This document shows positions 1 to 11,971 of a DNA stretch of 64,000 nt, in pieces; the stretch's first letter is position 1; each line of letters opens with the position of its first letter. The DNA is taken from contig KQ965821.1 of NCBI GenBank assembly GCA_001574975.1, positions 139,768 through 203,767 on the forward strand, read 5' to 3'. Both the position numbers and the translations under genes were made by a program. Below the pieces are notes generated by a model, which did no database searches, was not told the DNA's origin, and saw only the letters and a program-made list of their open reading frames with translations. The DNA comes from Gonapodya prolifera JEL478. Its lineage: Eukaryota > Monoblepharomycota > Monoblepharidomycetes > Monoblepharidales > Gonapodyaceae.

Positions 1-296
1 ATACGCCTGCAGTGCGGGAAGGTGGTGGATGCTCAGAGGCTGATCAAGTCCCGGCGTTGCACACACATTCCGCTTGACAGACGGAACAGAGCTCAAACTA
101 CCCGCTACTACACGACTTTCGAAACCGATGCCGGCTTTTTGGGGGCACTGACACACAATAAACATTTGGGTGAGTGTATTTGGACAAATCTCACAAAATT
201 TTAACGAAGATATTGTGTCACGACCTTTGATGAAGAAATTCTTGCGACTTCCAATATTTCTCTCTTCTTTACACGAGGTATCCTTAAAAAAAAACC
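1..296. other. No gene recognised at the window edge
   Basis: AT-rich downstream flank of the Cache-type gene, which ends at 297. A 60-residue open frame on the plus strand resembles nothing I know and has no splice or start context. I see nothing else supportable here. Confidence 0.5.
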
Positions 297-2504
297 TTAT
301 ACGTGCAGAGTTTTCTTTTGATCTGATGTAGTATTTACCACCGAAGGAGTATTAGCAAGCTTTTTGTTTTCTGCAATAAGAGCGGAGAGATCGTCAGAGC
401 GACACACCACAACAAAAGAATAACAAAAAATGAGTAGAGGAACCGTACCTTTCAAAGCCTCTGCAAACACTCGAAGCATCTCCAAAAAGTTTTCCTTTGT
501 CCGTTGGACCTCAGCGATGATGGACTGGCTTCCTAGCACGCCATCCTTGATCATGGAGAAGTCGAACTTGATAGCCTTCCTCGTGTCTGCCAGCATCTCA
601 TGAAGAGGCTTGATGATGAACTGCCAGCTGAACAAGACCGACGCCAGGCTCATTACTACGACAACTGCGACGGCTGAAAGGACAGCAAGGTGAAACAGTT
701 GTTGAGATCCCAGCGAGTAGTGAGGCACTTACAGATGAGTATGACAAGCAATTGCGACTTGTGGCCGTCATCGCTAAGCTTGGTGGCGAGGCTCACCGTG
801 TCACCGAGGTAATCTTGCATCTGGCCTGCAATAGAGAGTGCATATCTCAGCGTGTGTGCAACGAATGATGACGCGAGAAAGACTGTATCACATCACTTAC
901 GCAGCGGCAACAATGATGTACTTGAATCCATAGAGTGTGACGCTCTTCACTCCAAAAATCCCGCCCAACGTGTGGTAGTTTGCGTCCTTGATATTCAAAG
1001 AGTTTCCCGCGGTGCTGTACAAGTACCGCAAGGTCGAGTTCAGAAGGGGGAAATCGTCGGCTGAGTACTCGAAGATGGTTTTCAAGCTCCAGATGTTGTT
1101 GGCGGGGTCAATGTTCTTCATTAAAGTCTTAAACACCAAGTGAGAACATTTTGAAGGAAAGTATCGTCATCATTGATCAAATACATTAAACAGTTCAAAC
1201 GACCCGAACCTTTTGCGCAATGGTGGCGTTGTCAAGTCCAGACATGCCGATCACATAACCGCTCGAACTCAGGACATAAAAGAGGGAGTTTGGCGTTGCG
1301 GTCTTCCGAACGTCTTCAAGGACCCCGCAGAGATTCTGCACGCTGAACGCCTGACCAACTGATCCAACAAAGGCGCCACTGGGATCGTACAAGGATAGGT
1401 AGAAGATTTGAAACACAGTCGCTTGGATCGTTTGCCCGACGTAAGGCTCCAATATTGTCGCGCCTTGTGGATTGTTTGTATACAAGTTGGGGAACACGGA
1501 AGGGTAGTCAAGCTTGAGTCCCGTGATGTACCCTGTAATGGTGAGGTTTTTTTGGTCCCAGGAATAAAACTCGACATAGCCGTTGCTGCTCCTCTTTGGG
1601 CAAAACCGGCTGCACGTCGCGTTGGTGAAAAAGGAGTTCAAAACCGTTCCGCGCTCCGTCGAGCCTATTGCAGACAGCGCGACAATGCCCCAGTAGTTGA
1701 CCGGGTTCGTGTTCGTCAGAATTGTGACGTAGGTCTGATCGGCGATGCCTGTTTCGAGATTGGTGCGGTTCAGGAATGGTATCATGCGGCTGGTGAGAGA
1801 TTCAAAGACGCTTAAACGAAATCGCATGTCGGTGCTCGGGGTTTCCGTGTGTGCTCACTCTGCATCGGTGGCATCATATATTCCCATGGAGACAAGCTGG
1901 CTCGGTCCTTTCATCGAGAGAAAGAGCTGAAACGATTTGAAACGAGGATTGACGTGATTTTTTTGTTCGTGTTCTTAAGCACGCTTTATTACCTTTGAGA
2001 GGTAGTTTTCTGTGAAGTTTTCAACGCAAGGTTTAGTTGGGGGAATCTGAATGTTGGTCTTTCAAGACCTCACCAAAGCTAGAAATCACAATTCTCAGAG
2101 AGTTTGTTTGCACTTGCCGAGCGAGATTCTCGATACTCGTCGTTGCTGAGGTTTTGACGTTGTAAGAAGTGGACTCTGGAACATGATTTGGTCGATTCAC
2201 ACACACCTTGAGGGCTACTGCTGCTGATGCTCCGGTTGTTGGCGTCGAAGCCCACGCCTACCGTAATCACCGCAATGACTGTTATGCTGGAGATGGGATG
2301 TAGGCACTTTAGTTAAGAGGAATGTTGCGCCTGGGCAGATCGCACACTACCGCCGTACTTAATGAATACCAAGATTGTGATGACAATCCACAGCGGTATG
2401 GTGAGTCCATTCTTGGGTGCATCCTTGCGCGGTGGTTTCTTCCCTTTGGTGCCGGTCCCGATCCCGTTCCCAGAAAGGGTACCGTCAGTAGATCTCGCAA
2501 GCAT
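297..2504 (-). CDS. Cache-like sensor membrane protein with a HAMP-like linker and no output domain
   Basis: Multi-exon gene. Starting from the ATG at 2504, exon 1 begins an N-terminal membrane segment (residues about 33-50), which continues after an intron at about 2348-2290. Further exons near 2290-2220, 2155-2110, 2060-1996, 1931-1862 and 1816-1205 encode an extracellular region of the double-Cache kind, with aromatic strands and pieces such as CVENFTENYLSK. Exons at 1139-897 and 728-about 450 hold the second membrane segment (VVVVMSLASVLFSW) and a helix (IIKPLHEMLADTRKAIKF ... FLEMLRVFAEALK) placed like a HAMP/signalling helix. A clean intron (donor GTACGG, acceptor TTGCAG) joins ALK to a 20-residue Ser/Thr/Lys tail ending at 297. 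No cyclase, kinase or phosphatase domain follows. A paralogue with the same layout lies at 28525-30698. Ligand and partner are unknown. The start is the first in-frame ATG after a stop; an earlier exon is possible. Confidence 0.7.
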
Positions 2505-4241
2505 CTGATTGCCGATTGTTGGTTGCGCCTCGCTAAAGTCCTTTGGTGGTAGTGCAGGAGATGATTGATGAACGTTGAAAGAATGTGCGTGAACTTGATG
2601 AGTGGGCTGCCTGATCGGGCGAACGCCTCACAGTCCATGCAGGGGCCGGAGATGTATCACGCGAAATGAATGGCAAGGGTTCGGCTCCGAGTCTCGACTC
2701 AAGGCGAAGTCCGAGCGTCGCACGAAAGAATCCTTGGACCGGAGCCTGGGGTCCGCTCAAAAACTAAAATCTCCAGTGGTTGGGGAGCACCCAGGGATGC
2801 TGACCAACGTCGGACATTCCGAAAAACCGAGTTCAACGCATAATCTCTTTATCGCTTCACTACGTGTTCTTTGTGTTTGCTGTGAGAGCCCGTAGGTACA
2901 TTTAGAGAGTGATGGAGGTGATTCAAAATTCTCGGGAACGAAAACGTTGACCACAGAAATTCGCCTCTACCAATTTTACCCAAAATGGATACTGTCAGGA
3001 GGCTCGCGTGAGTATACTTCCTCTTCTAGCGCCTCTGGTCGATGTTTGCTAACGAGGACCCACCTTTGGTGCCAGACGTTCTCACCGACGGAGGATGTCA
3101 ATCGCGCGGGGGACTTTGGTGCCTAGTTGTCGCTCTGAAAGGGGCGTAGGCGGCGGCTGATAGCATGGTGCGGATCGTTTCCTCGGCTTCACTTAGGTGT
3201 AACTTGGAATTTGGTACCCTACCGCCGAGGGGCACGCAGCAGGACAGGTCCTATTCTGCGCGAGAAATTGATCCCGTTTGGTCGTGGACTGTGAACGGTT
3301 CTCTTCTGCACAGCTGGGGTTGACGTGAGTTGATGATGGGAAAGAGTGTTTTGGAAACAGTCTCTTAAACAATCCAATTCGCTCCGAACGGTTCCAACCA
3401 TGGTGTTCCATATTGCACGGTGCAGAATATTTCAGATAAAAGAGTGGGAAGTCTGGTGAGCGGAGCTTCCTTTTCTGTTGATGTTCGATGCGAAGAGGTC
3501 TAAACAATTCTGCGTCGTCGTCCACAGGTTCCGGTTTGGGAGGACGAGACCGAAGCTTTTACATGCTTTGCTGAAAGGGACCATGGGAGTGGCCGGAAAT
3601 CACGGCGGACTGTGTGCTCGGTGCATGTAATGTCGCGACTACGGCTATTCTTTGATTGGGACAGGCGTGCACGAGTCAGGTTGAGGATAACCGCGCTAGA
3701 GTCAGGGATGTTTTGTCATGTGTTGAGGGTGAGTATGTTGCCGTCTTCCTTGATACCTGTGTTACTCAGGATCCGTTCCCTTCACCCGTCGTACACGCCT
3801 TTGTCGTCGTTTCCGCCACGCCATCACCTTGGTATCGTATAGTAGACCTGTCACCACTCTAGACGATTGAGGTTGGATCCGGCCGAGTGTTACCTTCGAG
3901 GGGATTGTCACAGGCACCAACTTCCTGAGCCGCCCGGGCCGACGGGACACTCGAGCTGTCGAATAAAATATCCCGCGCATCTCTCGCTCGTACGCTCGAC
4001 TTTTTCTTTGCGTGTGATTGTTCATCGTCTCCACCCGTCTGGTAGCCGTCATCGGCAGACTTGCAACCATCCCCACCCCTCCTCCCCTCACCCCCGCCTC
4101 ATCTTTCTCCCACCACCCGCATAAAGATCAAGAATTAACCGCCGCCGACATCCCGAACTGACAACTTAGATCCAACGACACGCTTGAATGCTCTGGTATC
4201 ACTTCATTATTTTCCAACCATTTACATTTCACACATCCCAT
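2505..4241. other. 1.7 kb with no recognised gene
   Basis: Promoter side of the Cache-type gene, then unassigned sequence. Small ATG-to-stop frames exist: a possible two-exon plus-strand start at 2994 with a GTGAGT donor near 3008, and a 48-codon plus frame from 3482. None shows a known domain or a run of convincing exons. The segment at about 3960-4140 is C-rich on the plus strand. Any gene here would be short and lineage-specific. Confidence 0.4.
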
Positions 4242-6477
4242 CTAGTTCTTCTTTCCCTTCTTCCCACCCTTCTGGGCGTGCTCATTGGGAGCCGCCGCCG
4301 GAGGTGCGGCTACAGGCTGTGTTGCCTTCGGAGCTCCCGCCTTGCCTGGCTGAGACGACGATGGTCTGGACGTGGCCTCTTGTTTGGGAGCAGGTGCGGA
4401 TGCGGAAGCCTGAGGTTGCTGTTGCTGTTGCTGGGGTTTAGGCGACGCAGAGCGAGCGCGATCCTTCTTTGAAGTCTCGGGGGGTGCGAGTTGCTGTTGA
4501 GGCTGAGGTTGAGGTTGGGCGGCGGGCTTCGACTGGGCGTTCTGTTTGGCAGTTTGGGGCTGGGCTGATGCAGGCCTTGATGAGGCTGGCGTGGAAGTGT
4601 TGGAAGCAGGCATGGGCGCAGCGTTGGCAGCAGGCGCCTTGGATCCCGCCGAGCGACCACGCTCAGACTGCGCAGGTTGCTGAGAGGGCATCGATGCGGA
4701 AGGCTGAGTCTGGGCTTTGGGAGCCGAAGATTGTTGCTGCTTCTGAGGTTGAGGTTGAGCAGGGAGTTGTTGAGGTTTGGGAGTTGCGGCGGGTTGCTTT
4801 TGAGGTTGAGCAGCAGGTTGCTGCTGCGGTTTTGGGGCGACCGCGGGTTGCTTTTGAGGCGCTGAGGCTTTCTGCGCCTGTTGAGTCGGCGGAGCGGCAC
4901 CTTGTTTCGCAGGCTGTGCAGACACAGGCCTCGAAGCTGGCGATGGCACCGGCGCCGGAGACGCCTTTGGGGCAGAGGAAGCGGAGGGAGCGGAGGTCAT
5001 GGGTTTTGCAGATTGCGGTTTTGGGGCGGGAGCAGGAGTGGGAGACGCCGATTTGGCGCGATCTTGAGAGGGCGCGGGTTTGGAAGCGGGTGCAGGTTTG
5101 GCGGATGCGGATTTGGGACGGCTGCGTTCGGCGGATTTGGAGCGAGTTGGGGCGGGAACGTTGATTCCCGGAACCTGAAGTGGAATGTTCTCGTTAGAAT
5201 CACTAGACGAGTGCGTGAAGCGACAGGTGCACCGTGCTCACCATTCGGAGTGCGGCTTCGAACTTTTGGTACGCCGACATGAGGTGCGCGGCGACACCCT
5301 TGGCGACAGGTCCACCGTAAAGTCGTGATTCTGTTGTGGGGTTGTTGTAAGTCCCGATGTCGAATGAATTAAATCTAGTTCAAAAGCTTGCCTTGGCGTT
5401 CGAACCATTGGGCTTCGCGCTTCAATTCTTCAAGGAGGACTTTCCAGAGTTTCTTGAGGTCAGGAAACTTGGCGACTCCGGACTCCTTTTCAACGACAGG
5501 GACAGACTGTACGGAAGGGATGGGGGGCACATGAAACTCGAGCTTCACAGCACGAAAACTCCTGCGACAGTCGACACCCACCTGGCCACGCATAAGAGCA
5601 AGCGCCTCGCAGTACTTCCTCGCCGCACCTCCAATTTCCTTTCCGTGAGCAGTCTGTGAGAGGTTCGTGCCGAGCCCGCGGAGTTCCGAGAGCAGCTTGT
5701 TTTCAAAGGCGCGCAGGTCGCGCGACTCGACGGCGACCGTGTTCACTTCGGCCACGTTGGAGAATGCAGATTCGCCGTCGCCAAAGACGCTGGTTGATAG
5801 CGTGCCGGAAGATTGTGTCAGAATCGCAATCGCTCGACCACATCATATGAGGCGTGTGGCAACGAAAGCACATACCCAATAGTGCTTTCATCAATGACAG
5901 CGGCTACTTCCCAGCATGCGCGGAAGTTGCGAGCACGGTCAATGTCTTGGACCAGCTTGTCGGCAGCCGACTGGACGAGGTGGGCCTTGGGGTTTCCACT
6001 AGACTGGGGCGGGCGGCGATTGTCGTCAGCGTCAGGGGAAGATAACTTGGAATTTGCATTGCCGATCAACTCACTTGCAGGAATGCTACGGCGTCCTTGG
6101 CCCTGCGAAGAGCGGACTCCTCCGCTTGGTGGACTTCTTCGTTGGTGGGCTTGCGCTGGTGCTTCCGGCTGGGTATTCGGAGACGGAGACAGGTGAGATA
6201 TAATGAATTGTTGGTGCCATCATGAAGCCGGAACTCACAAAGTGGGCAACACCTCGGAGTCTGCAACAGAGACATCGAGCTAATGTGAGTGCAAGTAGAT
6301 ATGGACAGAGGGAGTCAGCCGAGCCCCGACGATGGCATGCGAGCGAGCATCCACCAACCTTGTTGTGGTAGGTCTATTATTCGGCAAGAAGTGATGAGCG
6401 ATCAGCGATTCGGTGGAGATCCAACGGTGGAATGGACGAACTCGCACCTGGTCAACGGTAACGTTCGATCCTGGCAT
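4242..6477 (-). CDS. Unknown helical protein with a long Ala/Pro/Gln/Lys-rich tail
   Basis: I do not recognise the family. The exons join cleanly. ATG at 6477 starts MPGSNVTVDQ; the next exons give a short acidic segment, then a helical block containing NEEVHQAEESALRRAKD. A conserved-looking core follows (RARNFRACWEVAAVIDEST; FENKLLSELRGLGTN; LKKLWKVLLEELKREAQWF; LMSAYQKFEAALRM), about residues 20-250. The last exon (about 5175-4242) is roughly 300 residues of Ala, Pro, Gln and Ser with scattered Lys/Arg and a basic end, KGGKKGKKN; it looks disordered. The intron at about 5331-5391 appears to use a GC donor (CAAG/GCAAGC ... ACAACAG), because it alone restores the frame. The helical core could be a membrane- or cytoskeleton-binding module, but that is a guess. 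Confidence 0.65.
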
Positions 6478-6759
6478 TTCGCAGAGTTTTGTTGGAGTTG
6501 CCGGCGATTCGAGACAGTGGAGAATGAAGTGGTCGCTCCATCGCTGGTTTATAAGGGAGACGCTGTGAAGATTTCGAAGGTGGCGAAGACCTTCGCCGAC
6601 AATAAAAAACATTCCGTCCTCCGCTCATCAAGGCACTTTCGCTTCTCCAGAGTGTTGCGAAATGTATTGTTCAAAATAATAAATGAATAACGAATGCGTA
6701 ATGAAGAATATACTGTGCAAAAAAAGCATGCGCGTTCTGGAATATGTACGTTCAAAAAG
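6478..6759. other. Short intergenic region
   Basis: Upstream of the minus-strand gene starting at 6477 and downstream of the one ending at 6760. It is A/T-rich around 6600-6720 and holds no coding signal that I can support. Confidence 0.5.
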
Positions 6760-8344
6760 TCATGCCCCCGACGACGAGATACTCCTCGCCTTCCGCACCT
6801 GCTGGTCGGCACCAGGGTATGACGTTGCAGAATGCCAGTCCTGCTCCGTGTCATGTGATCCCAAACTATTGGCCGTCTTCTTTCCCGCCCCTGCTCCTCC
6901 CCCAGTGAACCATTCCTTGACTTTCGACCCCAACCCTCTCTTTTTCTTTGGATTTGGACCTCCTGGTCTTTGACCCTGCGAGGCGGAGGCGGAAGCGTGG
7001 AAGCTCGCTTCGCTAGGAAGCTGCAGGACACTCGAATTATGGGACGCGCCCAACCCCGTACCTTCGGTGCCTACCCTCGTGCTGCCAAGGCTTCCAGACG
7101 ACGCCTCCATGTTGGACGTGTATCGCGTCGCTGTCCCCTTTCCAAACTCCTCTGAGTCATTGGTGAGTTGACGGTTCATCTGGTGCTGCCGGCGAGCGCT
7201 CAGTCGGCGTTGCAAGGCAGCGACGTTCCAGCGGTACACGAAGTCGGGGAAGAAGGCCATGAAGTGATGGCTGGACGTCGGTTCGTTCGTCGAGAGCCAA
7301 ATGAAGAGAAAGAGACACGGAGTTGAACTTTTGTGAAGCATTGGGGTGGTGACTCATGGTATAACTGACCTGTCGACGTATTCCCGAATCTAGGTTGGAA
7401 AGGAAAGCGGGATGTTAGCATTACCGTTCGCCATGACGTCGAGGCTCGAGTGACGCTCCCCGTCAACCCACCGTCACAATCTTCCCATGCCGCACGACAA
7501 AAATGAAATCTGGGGGGTTGGGCGTTGACGTTGGCGTTGACTGCAAATTCAGTTCCCTACACACGACGTCAATGAAAAAGGCCGCACACCGCACCATGCT
7601 CCTGGTTGTACACACGGCCATCGTGCGTGACGCCCAGCGACTCTGCCTCGACATGGACTTTATCCCCTTCGCACGTATAATCCAGCGGCGTCATTCGGAA
7701 CTCTTTGAATCGTGGAAGGAAGTCGTCGCATAGGTAGGAAAGGTAAGAGTCGTAGTCCATTGCTGGCGCGCCTGTTGGGATTTGGGTGGTGGTGGTACAA
7801 ACACAACCATTGATGGTGAGTGTAGTGATTGGAACGTGTCAGATGATCAGAATTAACACCAATCGTGCACCCCACAGAAGCTCCAGCTTGAACCGCCGCC
7901 CCGCCAGCGCCAAGTACGACCGCCCAAGTAAAAAACGTACTACGTACCTATCGACTTTGGCAACAACTGCACCAGCAGCCTCTCTCTATCAACGAGCGTC
8001 TCCATCGCGTCCTGAATCCCTGGTCCCATCCGCTCCATGAACTGTCGCGCCACCTCTTTTTCTCTGCGTGATTCATTGTGTCGCGTCAGCGTCGTCTGGC
8101 GGCGCCGGAGAGAGCCGGAGCCCGAGGCACTGGCACCTGGGGCGCCCGGGGAGATTGCAATCGCAATCGCAGAGCCGGTCCCGCTCGAGTGCGAAATCGA
8201 GCGATGCGGGACCGCGAAAACGTGCGGCAAAGGCGAGGATGGGGGGACGGGGGATGTAGGGGTGTACGGCAAGAACGCGAACGAGGAGAGGGAATCGCCC
8301 GTGTCCGACGTGATGCGTAGGTCGGGGCCCGTGGGAGCGCGCAT
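6760..8344 (-). CDS. SnoaL/NTF2-like protein with disordered flanks
   Basis: Exons can be joined through GT-AG introns. The first supportable ATG is at 8344. The N-terminal 90 residues are Ser/Pro-rich and end in a helix (RREKEVARQFMERMG). After an intron at about 7945-7774 comes a SnoaL-like core with DYTCEGDKVHVEAESLGVT, then DFIFVVRHGKIVT, and after another intron IREYVD. The VRHGKI-(x)-IREYVD signature is the usual last pair of strands of the NTF2/SnoaL fold. A very short intron (about 33 nt, 7557-7589) seems to split the fold. The last exon (about 7340-6760) is a Ser/Gly/Lys-rich tail with a KKKRGLGSKVKEW patch. Members of this fold are enzymes or binding proteins; substrate is not predictable. 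The 5' end is uncertain: an overlapping open frame runs up to about 8590. Confidence 0.65.
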
Positions 8345-9827
8345 CTGCGGGCGTGGGCGGATGGTCTCCGCGTCTGCGCCCGTCCGTCTGGGATGGGTGA
8401 CGCTGAAATGTACCTTGCGTTCGGCCCCGTGGCGGTGGCTTTCCAGGTTCTATCTCGCCTTTTCGGAGCCTGGGCGAGATTCTGGAGTGGGTATCAGAGG
8501 TTGTCGTGGATGGATGGCTTGGTTTTGAATGCAAAAAGGCGGTGCATGAGGGGATCGTCTTTGCATGGTTCGGATCCCAGAAAGGGGGCATGACATGGAG
8601 AAGAGGCGTGACAAAAACTAACATTTATTCCTCAGCTCAAAAAATGACACGCATCCAACGAACATGACTCCTTGGTGCAGGTACTGGTGGTGCGTTTTTT
8701 CTGACCCCCCTCGTGAAACCGAGCATCGGAGTGTATCCCCGGGGCACGATTACAGTTTACCTCGACAACTGCGCTTTCAGGCACCATCACGCATTCAGCC
8801 CTGTGACACCATCAGCTTGACTCGTTGTCGCGGTCGCATCTCCCTTCGCGTAATGCCCAAGCAGAGAGTCATTCTTCCGCTCTTTCAATGAGTGCAATTT
8901 TATACGGGGTGCCAAGACCGACGTTTACATCCGTGCAATGAAAAAGAGTGTCGTGTCGTGCAATTCTCATCAATTGGAATCTTGTGCATTGTGAATATTG
9001 ATGATGACTGTGTGCACTGCCGAACGAGGAAAGCGAGCTTGCGCCACAACCAGGTAAAACCCCTCTGATGATCGAAAAGCGACTTTATGTTTGGGGGTGG
9101 TCCACTGGGTGGTACTGTACCTGCGAGACGGAGAACACCCCTACACGTCGTTCTTTGTCACTCTGTTCGCCGATCCCGCTTTCCCGCTACGTCCAATACA
9201 GCGCGACGCTCACCCTCTGCGAGAAAGCGGCGACATGCTCGCTTGTTCGCTCCGGCACGTCTGGAAACGTGAGCTATATTGACCCCATTCTTATCCAGGC
9301 ATGTCTACTGGACAAGGTCGCTCGGTATCGGTATTGTAATCTCGGCCAGGCTCACACCGGACAGTTTCGATGTGTGGAAACTCTCGCGCCACCGCCACGG
9401 CGGATAAGTTATTGCAAGACCGGGAGGTCTTATACAACTTTGCCCCTCACCCTGTCAACCAGGAGTGCGTCAGAGGCGACGCCACGTCACGATCCGGAGC
9501 GATATGTGTAACATTGGTGCCTTGGTACCTGGTAGTCTGAAGACCCCAGCCAGAGTTGCATAAGGAAATGTTGTTTTATCAGTGAAAGTTGTCAACAAGC
9601 TCGAACGTTTTCGTCGCCACGATGATCTCGGGGCCTGGCTGCTTTTCCTCGCCCCGGATAAACGACAAAAGAGATCGTTGATGTGGCAGAGAACGTTGAG
9701 TGGTATCGTTGCGTGTTTCGGGGCAACAACCAGCGGTTTTGAAAGCGGACATATAACAGCGTGGAAAAATGATTTTATTTTTTATCCCGTCTGTATGCTA
9801 CGGCACGGCACAAAGAACACCCAGTCT
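8345..9827. other. About 1.5 kb without a recognised gene
   Basis: The segment next to 8345 may hold the true first exon of the SnoaL-like gene (open frame with ATG near 8590). From 8640 to 9560 there is a plus-strand open frame of about 147 codons (9068-9511), plus overlapping frames, with no known domain. A GTGAGC ... ATCCAG pair near 9270-9300 looks like a tiny intron. I cannot decide whether a lineage-specific gene is present. Confidence 0.35.
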
Positions 9828-10411
9828 TCACTCCCTCGCCCCTTGACCCATCTTGGTGCGCTTGTCGGGAGTACCGTCCTCCTTCAGGCCGTCTGCAAAC
9901 AAACGCGAATCTGAATGAGCTCGTCTCCGCCAGTAGCGTGAAAAGGAAGTTACCGTGCTCTGTAGGCTTGTGCTTTCCGGTCCCTTGGTTGTGTTCGCCG
10001 ACACCTGTTCGCCACCGAAATGTCAGCACCGTAATGATGACGTGTCACAGTAAACACCGCAAGCAACCTTGAGAGCCCGACTTCCCTTTCCTCCGTCTCT
10101 ATCTTTGACGCGTGGTGTGAACCGTGGGCGAGCTCTTCGGCGTTGGCGCGGTGGGCCTCGGATTCGTACTCTGTTCCGAACACACACGAATGAGCCATCG
10201 GCGACGAAAGACGACTTCACGCACTACCGTCCCACTCAAAAAAAGGCACCTTTAACGCGCTTGTCTGGGGTACCGTCCTCCTTCATACCCCCGTGCTCAC
10301 TGGGCTTGTACTGGGAAAAGGTCGGACTCAGCGTCTGGCATCACGTCTTCGCGGAGGGTTCCGGCGCGGTACCTTCTCCTGTCCGCGTTGGCTTGCACCT
10401 CCAGAGCTCAT
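9828..10411 (-). CDS. Small repeat protein with EHGG-KEDGTPDKR motifs
   Basis: The ATG at 10411 starts a 13-residue exon (MSSGGASQRGQEK). A GT-AG intron leads to an exon from 10310 reading YKPSEHGGMKEDGTPDKRVK. A further exon (about 10169-10075) reads SEAHRANAEELAHGSHHAS. Two last exons give KPTEHDGLKEDGTPDKRTK and stop at 9828. The two EH(G/D)G-(M/L)KEDGTPDKR copies are unmistakable. From memory, the motif occurs in small hydrophilic fungal proteins thought to be stress- or spore-linked; I cannot cite a characterised function. The joint between the third and fourth exons is not settled, because the frame does not close with my splice choice. The gene lies 105 bp from the divergent methyltransferase start at 10517. 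Confidence 0.65.
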
Positions 10412-10516
10412 TCTTGCTGTTTCTTGATGTGCGAATGTGGGTTTGGACGGGTGTGGGTTTTCAATGGTTTTGTGCAGTGACTGCGTGATACTACATTTGA
10501 TTTGCTTGTTTCCCTT
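10412..10516. promoter_or_regulatory. Compact divergent promoter region
   Basis: Only about 105 bp separate the ATG of the minus-strand repeat protein (10411) from the first ATG of the plus-strand RNA methyltransferase (10517). Both genes must share this space for their core promoters, unless 5' leaders overlap. No specific factor site is identified. Confidence 0.45.
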
Positions 10517-11862
10517 ATGTTCAGTCATTGGCCAACATCGATTCGAACGCATGAGCTCAAGCGTCTCGCCAACATCACGAGCCGATTGTCGATAATCAAT
10601 CCTCTCCTCCGGATCTCCAGAGCATCCTTCTCCGTCCCCAGCTCTTGCGAAACAATGGAACCTCGCCCGAGCGAAGAACCATCCCATCAGACGCCCTCCG
10701 CGGTGACATTCATCCCCGTTTCCGACGCATCTTCCCCCATCCTCGCTGACTACCGTGATCTGAAGAGTCCTTCTTTGCGCGAGAACGAGTTTCGAGGGCG
10801 AACGACTTTATTCATCGCAGAGGGCGAAACCGTCACGCGCACCGTTCTGTCAGAGGGGTCCTTGTACCCTGTGCGTAGCGTGATACTGACGGAGCATCAC
10901 CGCGACAAGATGGCGGACGTTTGGGAAGACCTTACAAAGAGATTGGTGTCGACAACCACGAACGGCAGCGGCAATCAGCAGCAGGTGCCTATACCCATAT
11001 ATGTGGCACCACAGCCACTTCTTGAGCAACTCACGGGCTTTCATTTTCATCGTGGCGTGCTCGCGTCGGTCGACATTCCTCCACCACCACCCCTCACGGA
11101 CATCCTCTCGACAAGCGATGTCGCCGTCGTGCTGCAACGGGTGAATGGGATCGACAATGTCGGATCTATATTTCGCAATGTCGCTTGTTTGGCTGGCAAG
11201 GATAGAAGCTGCGTTCTCCTGACTCGCGACTGTTGCCACCCTTTGTATCGGAAGGCGGTTCGTGTCAGTGTGGGACACGCTGCACGGGTACGCTTTGGTA
11301 TTATTGATGGCTGGGACGAGTCCGCTCCTTCTCGTGACGATCACGAACATGAGCAAGAGGACGACCCTTGGGAAGGACCAAGCGAAGGACAATATGCTGT
11401 CGGCAAAACGGTACGGACAAAGCCTACCAAGCGTGAACGAAAGCTGATGCGACAAGAGTCCCGGAGAGCTACTGCCATAAATCAGGAAACTGAAGGAGAC
11501 GTTGAAGCGAATCGTGCATCTGGAGATCCTCCACCAGATCCCCTCACTCTTCTGGAGCAGCACGGTTTTACAACCATTGCGTTCACACCGAATCCACATG
11601 CCACCGACATCCGCTCCATCCCTCGTGGGTCTTTGGCAAAGCCCGCTATCATTGTCGGTGCTGAAGGGCCAGGGTGAGTTCTGGGCGAAGTCTTTCCGCT
11701 TGTCACTCACTTAGCAACCAGCGTCTACTTGTTCGCCGTGTTAGACTGGACACCTCCACAATCCGTCGCGCTCAGCTGAAAATACGAATACCAATGGCAG
11801 AAGGAGCGGACTCTCTTAACGTTGCAACGAGCGTTGCAATAGCTCTCAGTTGGTTGGTGTAG
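10517..11862 (+). CDS. SpoU/TrmH-type RNA 2'-O-ribose methyltransferase
   Basis: Transfers methyl from S-adenosylmethionine to a ribose 2'-OH of RNA (tRNA or rRNA, not predictable). Exon 1 (10517-11672) carries the N-terminal RNA-binding part (TTLFIAEGETVTRTVL, about residue 95) and the SPOUT motifs: motif 1 DNVGSIFRNVACLAG, and motif 2 IIVGAEGPG split by the intron. Exon 2 (from about 11744) begins LDTSTIRRAQLKIRIPM and gives motif 3, PMAEGADSLNVATSVAIAL. The intron uses GTGAGT/TGTTAG and restores the frame exactly. A long, acidic and charged insert (about residues 270-340) separates motif 1 from motif 2. The first 45 residues are Arg/Ser-rich with few acids, so mitochondrial import is possible. 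ATG 10517 is the first ATG of the frame; ATG near 10654 is an alternative. Confidence 0.85.
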
Positions 11863-11971
11863 TACGTAAATTATACGTCGAATCATGTACCATTCACTCA
11901 AATTACATTGAATACGGTAATACACACCAGATATCAAAATTGATGCAAAACTTTCCAGAACATCAAAGCAC

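Noticed and set aside
2060-2090. 27-nt intron GTGAGG ... ATTCAG in the first Cache gene
   Set aside because: It leads directly to a stop; a longer intron starting GTGCAA and using the same acceptor keeps the frame.
4469-5282. Plus-strand open frames opposite the Ala/Pro/Gln tail
   Set aside because: They are mirror frames of low-complexity coding sequence; their Arg/Gly/Leu runs are artefacts.
9068-9511. 147-codon plus frame
   Set aside because: No domain, atypical composition and overlapping alternative frames; not enough to call a gene.
10850-11710. 286-codon minus-strand frame opposite the SpoU methyltransferase
   Set aside because: The plus strand has full SPOUT motifs; the opposite frame has none.
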